This document shows positions 1-9,603 of a stretch of DNA of 64,000 nucleotides, one piece after another. The position numbers were made by a program, and so were the translations under genes. Each line of letters opens with the position of its first letter. Positions within the stretch are counted from its first letter, which is position 1. Source of the DNA: Peronospora farinosa. Lineage: Eukaryota; Oomycota; Peronosporomycetes; Peronosporales; Peronosporaceae. Where the stretch lies: NCBI GenBank assembly GCA_947646735.1, contig CANTFK010000785.1:496001-560000 (forward strand), written 5' to 3'. The notes under the pieces are model-generated. The model made no database searches. It was not told the DNA's origin and was given only the letters and a program-made list of their open reading frames with translations.

Positions 1-951
1 TGCACCTACGATGCAGCCCAGTACCGGTATCTCGGGGACCCCTATTACGCACTTTTGCAAGTTCACGTATAATTCGGCGTCACCCAGAGTCTGCAACACA
101 GCGTCTAAATGACGCTTGTGCGACTCTATCGCGCTCAGACCGTCCTCCGCCCTACTATGCACGAATACATCGTCAAAGTAATGGGGCGCGTAGGCACGGT
201 GCTGATTCATCACGTGAGCCACCACTCGATTGAATGTTGCCGGAGCATTTTTCAACCCTTGTGGCATCACAAGCCACTCCCACAGCATACCACTTGGGGT
301 GCTTACTACCGTTTTGGCTACATCGGTATCTCTCATGAGAACCTGATAGTAGTCATCCTTCAGATCCAACGCGGAAAAGATAGTTGACTTTCCCATGGAA
401 TTCAACCAGACATCTTTCCGCGGGATCGGCGTTTGAGCTGGAATGGTGGCCGTGTTCAGCTTATTGTAAGCATGAACCACGCGCCATCCACCTGTTGCTT
501 TACGCACACAGAAGGTCGGGCTGCAGTGAGGCGACTTGCTCTCACGTACATGTCCCGCCTTGACTCGCTTGTCGAAGAATTCATCGATGTAATCGACTTG
601 TTCTTTCGGCAACGGCCATTGCCTGGTCACACAATACTTGGTGCCAGGCTCCAGGTCAATTTCGGGCCTGATGCCTCTATCGGCCGGTAGGCGGCTCGGC
701 ACTTCTGCTGGAAACACATCACGGTGTTTCCACAGAACATCATAGAACGGGCTTTCCTTCAAGGCTTTCCAGCCTTGAGCAGCGAACCGTTTCTTTTTGT
801 CGGTCTCCAAGACGCTCTCATCCATTGTGGATGAAGAGCAACAGTCCACCACGTTCTCTTCTGGAACTGGTGCGACTATCTCGTGGATCTTTCCTTCCTT
901 TAGTTCGGACAGGAACAGATCCCACGTCATCTCTGAGAAATTTACTATCTC
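1..951 (-). pseudogene. gypsy pol: reverse transcriptase part, 5' of window
   Basis: The minus-strand frame is open from 951 to base 1 and lacks a start because it is the interior of a polyprotein. Visible RT signatures include RPEIDLEPGT, then SALDLKDDYYQ (first catalytic Asp), PQGLKNAPATFNR, and YFDD followed by VFVHS (catalytic Asp pair), ending near a LGCIVG segment. This is the usual gypsy RT palm, here with YFDD in place of the more common YIDD or YVDD. The frame is cut upstream by TAG at 952-954, where the surrounding residues (AFA, stop, EIVNFSEM) read on smoothly, so it looks like a point nonsense mutation. A further TAG lies at 1057-1059. The catalytic residues are intact, but the polyprotein is not. 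Confidence 0.88.
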
Positions 952-1479
952 CTAGGCAAATGCCAAGACAAGTTGGAGCACCTCAACTGAGGATGCCTCC
1001 GGCATTTTGTCTTCGACGGCCTCGAACAAATCGTTCGTAGGTCCGTCCTCTTGGACCTAGACTGATCCAAGGGTCACTCGTTTCGACGTGCCCTTGATCG
1101 TCTTAATACGTCTGGTGCTCGTTCTTCGAGTCACCACGACCTTTGACCTGGAAGAAGGTGTCGTTGCTATCTCAGCTAACACACTCCTTCCAACCGCACC
1201 AGGCTCATGTCACTGTGCCGGTTCTTGTGGCGCTTGACTTCCTGTCAGCCCACCATCAACTGCCACAGGCTCTCGGCTCTGTGCAGGACCATTGGACGCA
1301 TGACTACCTGTCATCACCCCATTCACTACACCAGTCTTTTCGACCTGGGTAGGAATATGTGTCACCTGGCTTTCCGCCAGTGCACTTCCAACTAAACCAC
1401 TCCTTTCGAGCTGAGTAGTTCCTGGTGTCGATTGACATACCGTCATCGCACCTCGACTGTGTTGGACACAGCATCAGCC

Positions 1480-1900
1480 ACATAAGCCTCTCGCAAGAGC
1501 ATATCCTCTCCGGTGTCTTGTGTAGAGCTAGCGACTGTGCATTTACGCCAGTCTATCTATGGTTGGTGTTTAGCCAACCAAGGCATACCTAGGATGAGAT
1601 CATACGGACTCTCCATACCTAGCACTGTAAACTTCTCTTTACAAGAAAAGTCACTGAAACTGAAGGCGAGTTCAACTTGAACTCCCTACGATCTAACGAG
1701 CGCGCCGTTCGCTAAACGAACGATCGCCTCTTCTCGCTTACCATCCTGGCAAAGCGACTCTTAACTCGCCGGTCTCTTTTTCAGAGCCGCGAGTTTTACA
1801 AAGTTTTGTGATGCACCCGAATCCACGAGAAGGGTCATCACTTGGTCATAGCCTCGTACTCGAGCGCTATAGACCAAAAGGGTTAAGGTCTAACCTTTCG
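1480..1900 (-). pseudogene. gypsy retropepsin-like protease segment, broken
   Basis: On the minus strand, LLVDSGASQNFVKLAAL is encoded around 1840-1790, with the catalytic DSGAS at 1824-1810. Further on, in the same general reading, come SPYDLILGMPWLAKHQP and IDW, the C-terminal hallmark of clan AA retropepsin-like proteases of gypsy elements. The segment between gag and RT is interrupted by several in-frame stops, for example shortly after LKKRPAS. The protease would cut the Gag-Pol polyprotein. It sits in the expected place between the zinc knuckle and RT. Confidence 0.75.
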
Positions 1901-1987
1901 GAACCTCAGGGACTATGCTACCCATTTGTTCGATCACTCTGAACTTAGATGTAGCTTCAGAGTCCGCGACAGTAGGGCATCCCGCCC

Positions 1988-3112
1988 CTACTGCGCTCCC
2001 GCATTTCCCGACCCATCTTGGGCAGGTGCTGAACCCGTGCGTCGTGCACGCTGATTTTTCGCACCTCCCTTCCGGTTGGGAGACCTTTTGCTGGCTGCCT
2101 TAGCACCAGCAGCTACCTTGGCGTAGCAGCGAGCCATCATATGGCCTCGCTTGCCGCACTTGTAGCAGATTACAGCTGCATTGCCTAACTCCATAGGAGT
2201 GGCATCAGACTTCTCGGACGACGGCCTGTAATAGGCTGTCGCCGAGGCGCTGTTGTAGGATTGCTCCTAAACTAAGGCAATGGCAATTGCCTCTTCCATC
2301 GTCGCTGGCACCTTTCTGAAAAGGGCCTGACGCGATGAGCCGTTCCTAAGTCCATTCATGAACGTGTCCACCTTGATACGTTCTGGTATCGGTTCCCCAT
2401 TAATGGACGCCGACAGCGAACGCATCTCTTGCACAAATTCTTGCAGAGAGCGTTTCGCCTGTGAGCCATGTATCAGCCGCCTAACAACGAAGTGTTGCTT
2501 TTGGCGTGCTCCAAAGAAGCGCGCCAAAAGCAACACTTCGTTGTTAGGCGGCTGATACATGGCTCGAATCTTTGCCTTATAGATCGACCATGATGGAAAT
2601 ACATCAGCATTAGCCATCAGCGCAGAGTATGCCCACTCTGACGCTTTGCCACGCAAGTTGGACATGGCATACGACACCATTCTGATGTCGTCTTCGATGA
2701 GCTGCGCCACTCCACATTGCTCCACTGCTAATACCCAGTGAACAATCGTGTGAGGGCTAGTTCCATCGAACTTCGGAGGGTCCATCCGAATGGGCCTCGG
2801 TTGAGCAGGCCGGGCAGAGAGCGTCTCAACAGTTCTGTTGAGCGCCTCATTCCGAGCTTGCTCAAGCCTAAGCTCATCCTGAGCTTTAGTGATGGACTCA
2901 GCGGTGGCTTGGCTGTTTACCTCGGACGCGTTTCTACGCTGTCCGAGCACAAACGCTTCGAATTGCTCCAACTGTGCAACATGTTGCTCAGGAGGACAAT
3001 GCAAGAGATTGACCAGGGCTTGTTCACCAAGTCCCTGCGCCATATGCTCTGCCAACTCTCTATGATGCTGGGAGAGGTGAGGGAATTCACTCCAGTCCAT
3101 ATTAAGGACCAT
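1988..3112 (-). pseudogene. gypsy gag: capsid region plus CCHC zinc knuckle
   Basis: I prefer ATG at 3112 (start MVLNMDWSEF) to the GTG at 3127, because a stop lies a few codons upstream of that GTG. The protein has a coiled, Gln/Glu-rich N-terminus, a retrotransposon capsid-like core (PKFDGTSPHTIVHWVLAVE, later QEFVQEMRSL) and, after TAG at 2269-2267, a continuing frame with CYKCGKRGHMMARC, a CX2CX4HX4C nucleic-acid-binding knuckle, and a basic tail ending at 1988. The stop lies between two well-formed parts of one protein, so gag is nonsense-mutated. A 44-bp inverted duplication inside it adds residues without breaking the frame. Role by family: assembly of retroelement particles and RNA packaging. 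Confidence 0.85.
2463..2565. repeat. 44-bp perfect foldback inside gag
   Basis: Bases 2463-2506 and 2522-2565 are exact reverse complements separated by a 15-base loop. The second arm is the gag sequence that would be expected (AMYQPPNNEVLLLA), and the first arm is its inverted copy. The insertion keeps gag in frame, adding a stretch antisense to the preceding one. Confidence 0.95.
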
Positions 3113-3171
3113 GTCAACCACACGCACGCTCAGAGAGACGGGTCGTGGGAAGGACTACTAGTGCTACCAAG

Positions 3172-3763
3172 TGTAGACGGGCACTTGTACGAAGTTGCCT
3201 TGTACTACGAGCACACACCTTATGCACAAGAGAGGAAGCGGTTAGACCGTCTTACCTTCGCGTGCGAGGGTGGTTGGGAGGTTGGTCGACTGCTTAAGCA
3301 GTCGTACCACCAGTTGCCTCTCGCTTCAGCGAAAGTGCAACGAACTTCTTAACACTTAGAACACCGACGTCACGCAGAAGTCTTTCAACTTCTCGTGCGT
3401 GGTGTGTTTGTTTAAGGAAATTCAAGACTGAGCTATATTTAATTAATTATAACTAAATATATATTTAACTACTGATTGGCTATATATATATATGTATAGA
3501 TCGGATACGCGACTCTTTAGAAGCGTATCCTGTCGCATGATCTTAAATCAAGATTTAAGATCGCAACTGACGTCCTTCTGAGACGTCGCGATGCCTAGCT
3601 TCAACTAGCGTCATCCCTTCTCATGTGAATCCATCAATGGATATCACATTCACGAGGGTGAATCACATTTGTGTATCACACCCAAGTGACAGGTCAAAAG
3701 TAATCATGGATACTTTTAGAGTATATTCCTTAATGTTTACGTGTAACTAGATTCCCTGTTACA
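3172..3763 (-). repeat. gypsy 5' LTR (592 bp)
   Basis: On the minus strand it starts TGTAACAGGG at 3763 and is taken to end CCCGTCTACA at 3172, giving TG...CA ends with short inverted complementarity. A putative primer-binding site beginning TTGGTAGCAC follows at once, then gag. The inner end is set by this motif and by the homology of the copy at 20630-21134, not by a second LTR in the window. Confidence 0.75.
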
Positions 3764-4144
3764 ACTTCAACCAGTGACCTTCACCAATCTGGACTGGTTG
3801 GCACCCAAAAAATCCGGCAGAAACGTCCGTCGTGTGGCTCGATAGCCATGACCGGTATGGGATGTGTAGGCCCTTCCAAAGAGGAGAGTATCAGGGCGTT
3901 ACAAGATCTTAATGTACCGGCTGGACCTACAGAAAATTGAGGTGCTTCCGTAGCTTACAAGAGCGACTATGATGCAGTCGCTGCTGGTAAGCTCCCACTA
4001 CACACTTGCTCCGGGAAGCCAACGTCGGTCGGAATTTATAAGGCTTGGACACCTGATTGCAAACTGAGTCGACTGCTCAAGTCTCTAGTTTTCATCGAGG
4101 ACGCATTGACGAAAGAGATAGTGGATGGCATTGTTAACACGTAG
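3764..4144 (+). pseudogene. unrecognised ORF fragment in left arm
   Basis: One frame reads from the LTR junction to TAG at 4142-4144, interrupted once by TGA at 3938-3940. The stretch after the stop (starting GASVAYKSDYDAVAAGKL and ending EDALTKEIVDGIVNT) has protein-like composition. I do not recognise a family. The same frame and the same stop occur in the right arm (7513-7103, minus strand), so the stop predates the duplication or was copied with it. In the right arm the frame extends a little upstream, beginning at a TTG at 7513. It may be part of an old transposon or a decayed host gene. Confidence 0.4.
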
Positions 4145-4410
4145 CTGGCTACGAGAGGACGTATTATAAGTGGTAGGCGCCGCTTGCTTTAATGCCAGGC
4201 ACTAGTTCTATGTATTCGCTTTGCTATAACGTACAATAATGTCTGCATCATAATTTTGCCATGTTGCATTCGTGCAGGCGAATAATTAAAGGAATTGACT
4301 GCTACATGCTACAATCTGCTATACTATTTTCTGGCGCTAAGAAATAATTTACAGCTTAGAATTTTATATCCCCCTGCTAAAAGATCTACCACTCACGAAG
4401 TCCCCATTTC
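3764..4410 (+). repeat. 647-bp inverted duplication, left arm
   Basis: Each base x matches the complement of base 11247-x on the right arm (6837-7483) with no net indel and very few differences, for example C/T in the last ten bases. The outer limit is the gypsy LTR end, so the original homology may have extended further. The right arm continues past 7483 into sequence that has no counterpart here. Confidence 0.95.
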
Positions 4411-5289
4411 AATGCTAAGGATTTATTTTACCAGCATATAGTATAGTACACAACAGAGTTTATTGGGATTTATCCAAAAGTGTCCACAAGTCTGTATTGA
4501 TACGTACGAAGATTATAGTGGAAGCTGCGGCTGCATTGTACTCTTGCTAAGTCTTAAACGAGTTCTATATACGATTAATTTGCGTTTGAGCACACGAAAC
4601 TTTCGTCAATATAAGTTATTGCGTTACTTAAAAGGTAAATCAGGCTTCTCTATTAGATGGCACTCTCGCAAACTGTTTAAGATAAGATGATCGAGTTGTC
4701 TATACCAGTTCGATGACCTTAATTACAACGATAACTCTAGATTGCTGGCGGTAGTAGATACATCGTCAGATGAGCCAAAAGTTTCACCGTAAATGGACAA
4801 CTGCATACGGTACTTACTTACTTCTCCTCTTCATTGATACATATAGGCGTCGTGAATCCATTGAATCTCATCTGCAAAAATCCCTAAGGATCATCAAGCA
4901 TTTACAATGAGGCAATTCTGCCAACGTAGTATTTAAAAGAAGACTCTACCTCCACTCCTTGCTTTCGAATTTTTCCTATCTTTTTGACGGAGCTACACGA
5001 TGTTGAAGTTCGACCAAAATATGCAATTCTATATTGTACAAGTGAAATTTGGCCGCATCTAAAATTGATTAAAATCGATCAAAATTGATTAAAATGATAA
5101 AAATAATTAAAACTGATTGTATTAGCCAGTATAAACGCTTGATTGACATGACCTGAAAGAGCATATTCACTATTGCGATCAACAATATGGGGAGATGGCA
5201 TCCCATCGAAGATAGTGTTTACGGAAAGCTGTTCTGCCTAAAATCTTCGTGGGCGTCCCAAAGGCGACAAATCGATTACGTGTAGCTTG
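4411..5289. other. AT-rich spacer inside the inverted pair
   Basis: Only short ORFs with no protein-like features are seen. A local run of near-identical short motifs (AAAATTGATTAAAA type) lies around 5060-5110. No gene, RNA or mobile-element signature was recognised. Confidence 0.6.
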
Positions 5290-5873
5290 CTTCAGCTCAC
5301 CAACTTTCGTTCTTATGTTTTTTTAGCTTTGGTATCGCCACGTCAAGCGTTGTTTCCGTCCAGTCCTGGCTCTCTTCGTCGCGATCGATTCTTCAGTCGC
5401 GTCCCCAGTCGCGTTGTTGGGCGCGTTCACTATTGTTTTGGTCCTCTTGGACTGGTGTTTTTCCACCTGCTTCCAAGAAGCCGTCAAAGGTGAACACCCA
5501 GCAGCTGCACTTCTCTTAAGCTAACGTGACGGTCTATTCGTTGTTGTGGCAGCAAGAGCAGCCTGAAAGCCTTTTGACGGCTCTCAGCTGCTACTTCGGT
5601 CTCCACCTCCCCATCAGATTCCATGTCAAAGTTTCTTTAATTGTTGACGACTCGCTACCGCTGAGGCTTCCACTAAGGATTCGGGTTTCTTACAGTTCGC
5701 TGTCGTTATCTTCGCAGTAACTGGTGCATCCACACCAGCGCCATTGCCTTCGTGAATAGTATCAAACACGCTTGTGGTTTCTCCACCCGACTTCTCTGTA
5801 TTTCTTCGCTTGCTTCAACGAAACGTTTGAAGAGGATCTTCATCCACTCTACTTTCTTGGTGGGGCGTGGCAT
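5290..5873 (-). pseudogene. frameshifted coding relic, low-complexity K/E/A/T-rich
   Basis: A 55-codon ORF runs from ATG at 5873 to TAA at 5706 (start MPRPTKKVEWMKILFKRF). Overlapping it in the next frame is a longer protein-like stretch (VFDTIHEGNGAGVDAPVTAK, ending at a TGA near 5630). Further segments on the same strand look coding in alternating frames: an acidic MESDGEVETEV start near 5625 and a Lys/Thr-rich segment near 5450-5310. Alternation of plausible frames suggests a decayed gene with indels. The family is not recognised. Chance composition is the alternative. Confidence 0.3.
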
Positions 5874-6836
5874 GCTGTTGATGCTGAGATCCTTTCCGAC
5901 TCGCTTTGAGTTGGTGGAACATGGAGTGTAATCACTTGCTGCTGCAAGCGCACGACAGTCACGTGATGCGATGCGAAAATAAGAAACTTGTCTGATTTAC
6001 TTACTAACGTTTTGGCCAAATTTGACCGCTCAAAATCACGATTTGTTGGTTATAAAAGTGTTCCGCACTATATGACAAAAATCAGGTTAGAGATGCCGTG
6101 CTTCATGGCTGATATAGACCATAATATTAGCCAATTCATAAGCACACCCAATGAGCGATAGGCAGATAAAGACGTATTCGTTCGCTCACTTCTCAATTTG
6201 AGCAAACACGGAAACGAACACCACAAGGAAAATTAGTATCGCACACTTTGAGTCATGCGAGTCAGCTGGATTTATATGCTACCAGGGATTACTATGTTTA
6301 ATAGTAAGCTGTCTCGGAATCATATAGTACTCAAGCTTCATTTTAGAACGTGAAAGAAGTGTCTAATGTTGCTAAACCCACCATCGAGCGAGCGCTTTGA
6401 TGGGATGTGAAGGCTGACGAGGCGACCGACGCGGATGACGAAGAAAGGAGAGAAAAAAGTTATGGATTTTTGAAGGAAATAAAACTTTCTATAGTGTCTC
6501 TCTTGATCAAGAACGCGATGATAAATAATACGTTGCGGGCGGAAAAATTCAAAATGTTTGTCTTCACGAAATAACAGAAGGATATTTAGAAAAACGCAAT
6601 CCTTCGAAGAAATTCGCGACGAAACTCGCATACCAACTAGTCGACTCTGCCTGGCTTAGGGCTACATTCAACCTGGAGAGTACGAATCTAGCGCTTTGAG
6701 AAGCTTACTAAGAGAATGCAGGACACGTGGCTAATCAATATAGGCCAAAATCACAGTATCTTTAGACTAAATTAAAACAGTTCCCATCGATGCAGCCACA
6801 GCTCCCACTCTACTCCGTGTACGTATCCTTTTCACC
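5874..6836. other. spacer before right arm, no gene seen
   Basis: The longest open stretch is a 97-codon minus-strand ORF at 6338-6631 with no family signature. I see no other feature. Confidence 0.5.
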
Positions 6837-7483
6837 GAAATAGGGACTTCGTGAGTGGTAGATCTTTTAGCAGGGGGATATAAAATTCTAAGCTGTAAAT
6901 TATTTCTTAGCGCCAGAAAATAGTATAGCAGATTGTAGCATGTAGCAGTCAATTCCTTTAATTATTCGCCTGCACGAATGCAACATGGCAAAATTATGAT
7001 GCAGACATTATTGTACGTTATAGCAAAGCGAATACATAGAACTAGTGCCTGGCATTAAAGCAAGCGGCGCCTACCACTTATAATACGTCCTCTCGTAGCC
7101 AGCTACGTGTTAACAATGCCATCCACTATCTCTTTCGTCAATGCGTCCTCGATGAAAACTAGAGACTTGAGCAGTCGACTCAGTTTGCAATCAGGTGTCC
7201 AAGCCTTATAAATTCCGACCGACGTTGGCTTCCCGGAGCAAGTGTGTAGTGGGAGCTTACCAGCAGCGACTGCATCATAGTCGCTCTTGTAAGCTACGGA
7301 AGCACCTCAATTTTCTGTAGGTCCAGCCGGTACATTAAGATCTTGTAACGCCCTGATACTCTCCTCTTTGGAAGGGCCTACACATCCCATACCGGTCATG
7401 GCTATCGAGCCACACGACGGACGTTTCTGCCGGATTTTTTGGGTGCCAACCAGTCCAGATTGGTGAAGGTCACTGGTTGAAGT
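6837..7483 (-). repeat. 647-bp inverted duplication, right arm
   Basis: Reverse-complement partner of 3764-4410. It carries the same unknown ORF on the minus strand (7513-7103 with TGA at 7309-7307). This copy is not interrupted by the gypsy LTR, so its flank (7484 onward, CTGTGCCGGG) probably shows the pre-insertion sequence of the left copy. Confidence 0.95.
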
Positions 7484-7689
7484 GCTGTGCCGGGTAATAG
7501 AAAAACTGTCCAATCCGACACCGCGTGATCACGGTAAGCACTACTAATGATTGGGCGCACATACTGTTTAGATACAGGCATGCACCATGTGATTGCAAGC
7601 AGATAGTGTATAGACCCATATACAAATATACGTTTTTTTGAACAAGTAAAAGTAAAAGGTTATGAGCCCAAGGTGCCACCTCTCTACTA

Positions 7690-8131
7690 TTTCACCCTCA
7701 TTCTGTGCCTCCTATACCTCTTCCAGAATCTCGCTCTCTGTAAGCTCCGGCTGAGCATTCTCATCCTCTCCGATAGGAATAAGAAGCTCCAAAATCGTCA
7801 AGGGAGCTCGGACACGCAGCTGCTCTAGCTGGTCTCTTAGCTCCTGCTCCAGCGTTGCGACATCTTCAATTATCTATGTAGGCAAGATACTGTTTAATAC
7901 TGTAAATTTACACAAAGCTTTCACTATTAGCACAGGGAAAGCAGCTGACGACGTGTCTCACACTTTTAGGCACGAGTCAAATACACCAAGGAGCCTGGGA
8001 CTTAAGTTCTTTCCAGGTCTGTTTGTTTTATTATTGTTTAATTTCCCTTATGTACACTACGCAAACTCCGATAAGTTTCACCCACTGTTAAGTTATGGAT
8101 ATTGTCGTCCACCGTACCCATAACTTAACGG
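7690..8131 (-). repeat. dispersed repeat copy A with possible pogo-type transposase tail
   Basis: This segment is about 70-80% similar by eye, with small indels, to 21136-21632 in the same orientation. On the minus strand, a frame at about 7862-7690 reads VATLEQELRDQLEQLR, then LELLIPIGEDENAQPELT and SEILEEV before a stop. That resembles the acidic C-terminal tail of pogo/Tigger-like DDE transposases, but no catalytic domain is present, so the family call is weak. The repeat ends in a conserved hairpin (8087-8129). Confidence 0.5.
8087..8129. repeat. hairpin at end of dispersed repeat
   Basis: GTTAAGTTATGG (8087-8098) pairs with CCATAACTTAAC (8118-8129) across a 19-base loop. The loop and inner stem are identical in the second copy at 21586-21628. 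A related CTCCGATAAGTT lies just upstream and its near-complement AACTTAACGGAG just downstream. Confidence 0.85.
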
Positions 8132-8718
8132 AGGGAGCTCTGTACCTTAGCAGGTTCATTATTGATGGCCATTATTCATTTATTTTTTTAATTTCAACTA
8201 AACACATTATACAGTTACCTGCAATCTCTAAATTTATTGCATTCGCAAAATGTAATATTCTTCTAGACATACCAGCTAAACCTTACATATGCGTAGGAAA
8301 GCTTAAACATAAGCATGTTTTTGACACATCATAGAAACATAATCTAAACGATTGTAATAAGGTAAAGCTTGTAAATATTTATATATTCAATCAGTTTTTT
8401 TGCGAAACACAAAGGCCAGAACCTAAAAAGGTAAACGAATTAAAGCTAATAATCACATAACGGAAATAAATAATTAACAAAATACTCGATTTGAAATTCT
8501 CTACTTACTTAAATAAAAAGAAAAGAAGGTAGAGAGGAATTCGACAAGCAACGTGCTGCCATCACTCGACAGCAGAACGGGGACGGCGCCGCGAATTGCT
8601 TGTCAACTATACTTAGTTACTTGAAGCCAGTCCCCGTCTGGATAGCAGAGTGTGCTCTTTGTTAGCGTAAGGTGGACGCGCTCGCAGTTTGCAATTTTAT
8701 GTGGATTCTTGTGCGAAA
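8132..8718. other. AT-rich spacer, no gene seen
   Basis: Only short ORFs are present. A small imperfect inverted similarity exists between the ACAAGCAACG and TTGCTTGTC stretches near 8545 and 8600. Nothing else was recognised. Confidence 0.5.
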
Positions 8719-8979
8719 TTAATTTACGTAGCTTGTTAACATCTCGCAAAATTCCAAGGCATTAAATTCGATTCCTCGGTCGAATACAGACGTACTGCTA
8801 AGTCCTTCGAATATTCGGCCGTACTCTGGGCCGCTTATTCGGTTGCATAAAACCTCCAGCCCAATAGAATAACAGTCTAGAGCTCCGAAAATTTGCAAAA
8901 TGCTGGCTTGGATATCGTCAGGCGCCGTTGATACACCCATCGGCAGGTGCTTATGCAAAGAGTTCCAAATGACAGGCAA
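8719..8979 (-). pseudogene. gypsy RT/integrase scrap with internal deletion
   Basis: The frame opens at a TTG and is not a true start. Its N-terminal part contains LPMGVSTAPDDIQ, matching the conserved 'LPMG...AP..FQ' block of gypsy reverse transcriptases. Its C-terminal part contains VFDRGIEFNALEFCEML, matching the 'D.G.EF....F..ML' block around the second catalytic Asp of retroviral-type integrases. These blocks lie roughly 1 kb apart in an intact pol, so about 45 residues here bridge a deletion. The frame ends at TAA (8719-8721). Confidence 0.5.
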
Positions 8980-9603
8980 ACGTCACGAATGTTTTGCCGC
9001 TAGCTGTCGCGCGTAATACCTCTGTTTGTGTCAAAAGTCGAAAAGAATTGGAATCTTACATTTCACGGATGACAGGGACGCGTTTCAAAGACAAAAAACT
9101 GTTGAAGTCAATTAGCTGGCGGAGACTCAGGTCTGGCTTCCGTAGATAGCCATCTCAGAGTCGTAGGTACATTAAGATCTATAAAAAGCTGAATTTTGGT
9201 GTGAGTCGTTTGCTAGGTTAGTAAGCCTAACGGGTAGCAACGGAAGCGTATTTGGACGATATCGGTCGAATTTGGATGGGTGCAGTATGTGTATAGCACA
9301 AGTCATGTGTCGACAGCGTTCGCTTTCGGCAAGAAGATCGGTAAGGCCTGCCGGAATCATGGCTCTCCTCATTTTTGTTTGCTCGCAAGTCCGAGAGATC
9401 TTGCTTGACTTACACTAATTATTATGACAAGACGGATTTCATCGTCAGTCCGATCTAGCAAAAGGGTTAAATTAGTGCAATGTAACCTTCCTTCATTAGA
9501 TTGACACTGGTAGCTTGATCAAAGTATCAACGTCTGGTATTACATAATTGTATACATTTATAACGAAATACCAACCTCGGTAAATTGTACCCCAGTCGTA
9601 ATA

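Larger units (their letters stand above)
1..3763 (-). mobile_element. Ty3/gypsy LTR retrotransposon, cut by window edge
   Basis: Read on the minus strand the order is LTR (3172-3763), gag with capsid-like region and CCHC knuckle (3112-1988), aspartic protease (DSGAS motif at 1824-1810), then reverse transcriptase running off base 1. This is the Ty3/gypsy order, and the integrase should lie beyond the left edge. The element is degenerate: gag and pol carry in-frame TAG codons (2267-2269, 1057-1059, 952-954). A short foldback sits inside gag. The LTR outer end (TGTAACAGGG on the minus strand) falls exactly at the edge of an inverted duplication, so this element inserted into one arm of it. A diverged LTR of the same family lies at 20630-21134. 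Confidence 0.9.

Noticed and set aside
109..690. Plus-strand ORFs of 92 and 85 codons
   Set aside because: They are antisense shadows of the gypsy RT on the minus strand.
2738..3352. Plus-strand 204-codon ORF
   Set aside because: Antisense to gag and LTR; no motif.
3772..7484. Long terminal inverted repeats of a DNA transposon
   Set aside because: The inner edges show no transposon-like termini, no transposase is visible between the arms, and the outer left edge is set by the gypsy insertion. It is kept only as an inverted duplication.
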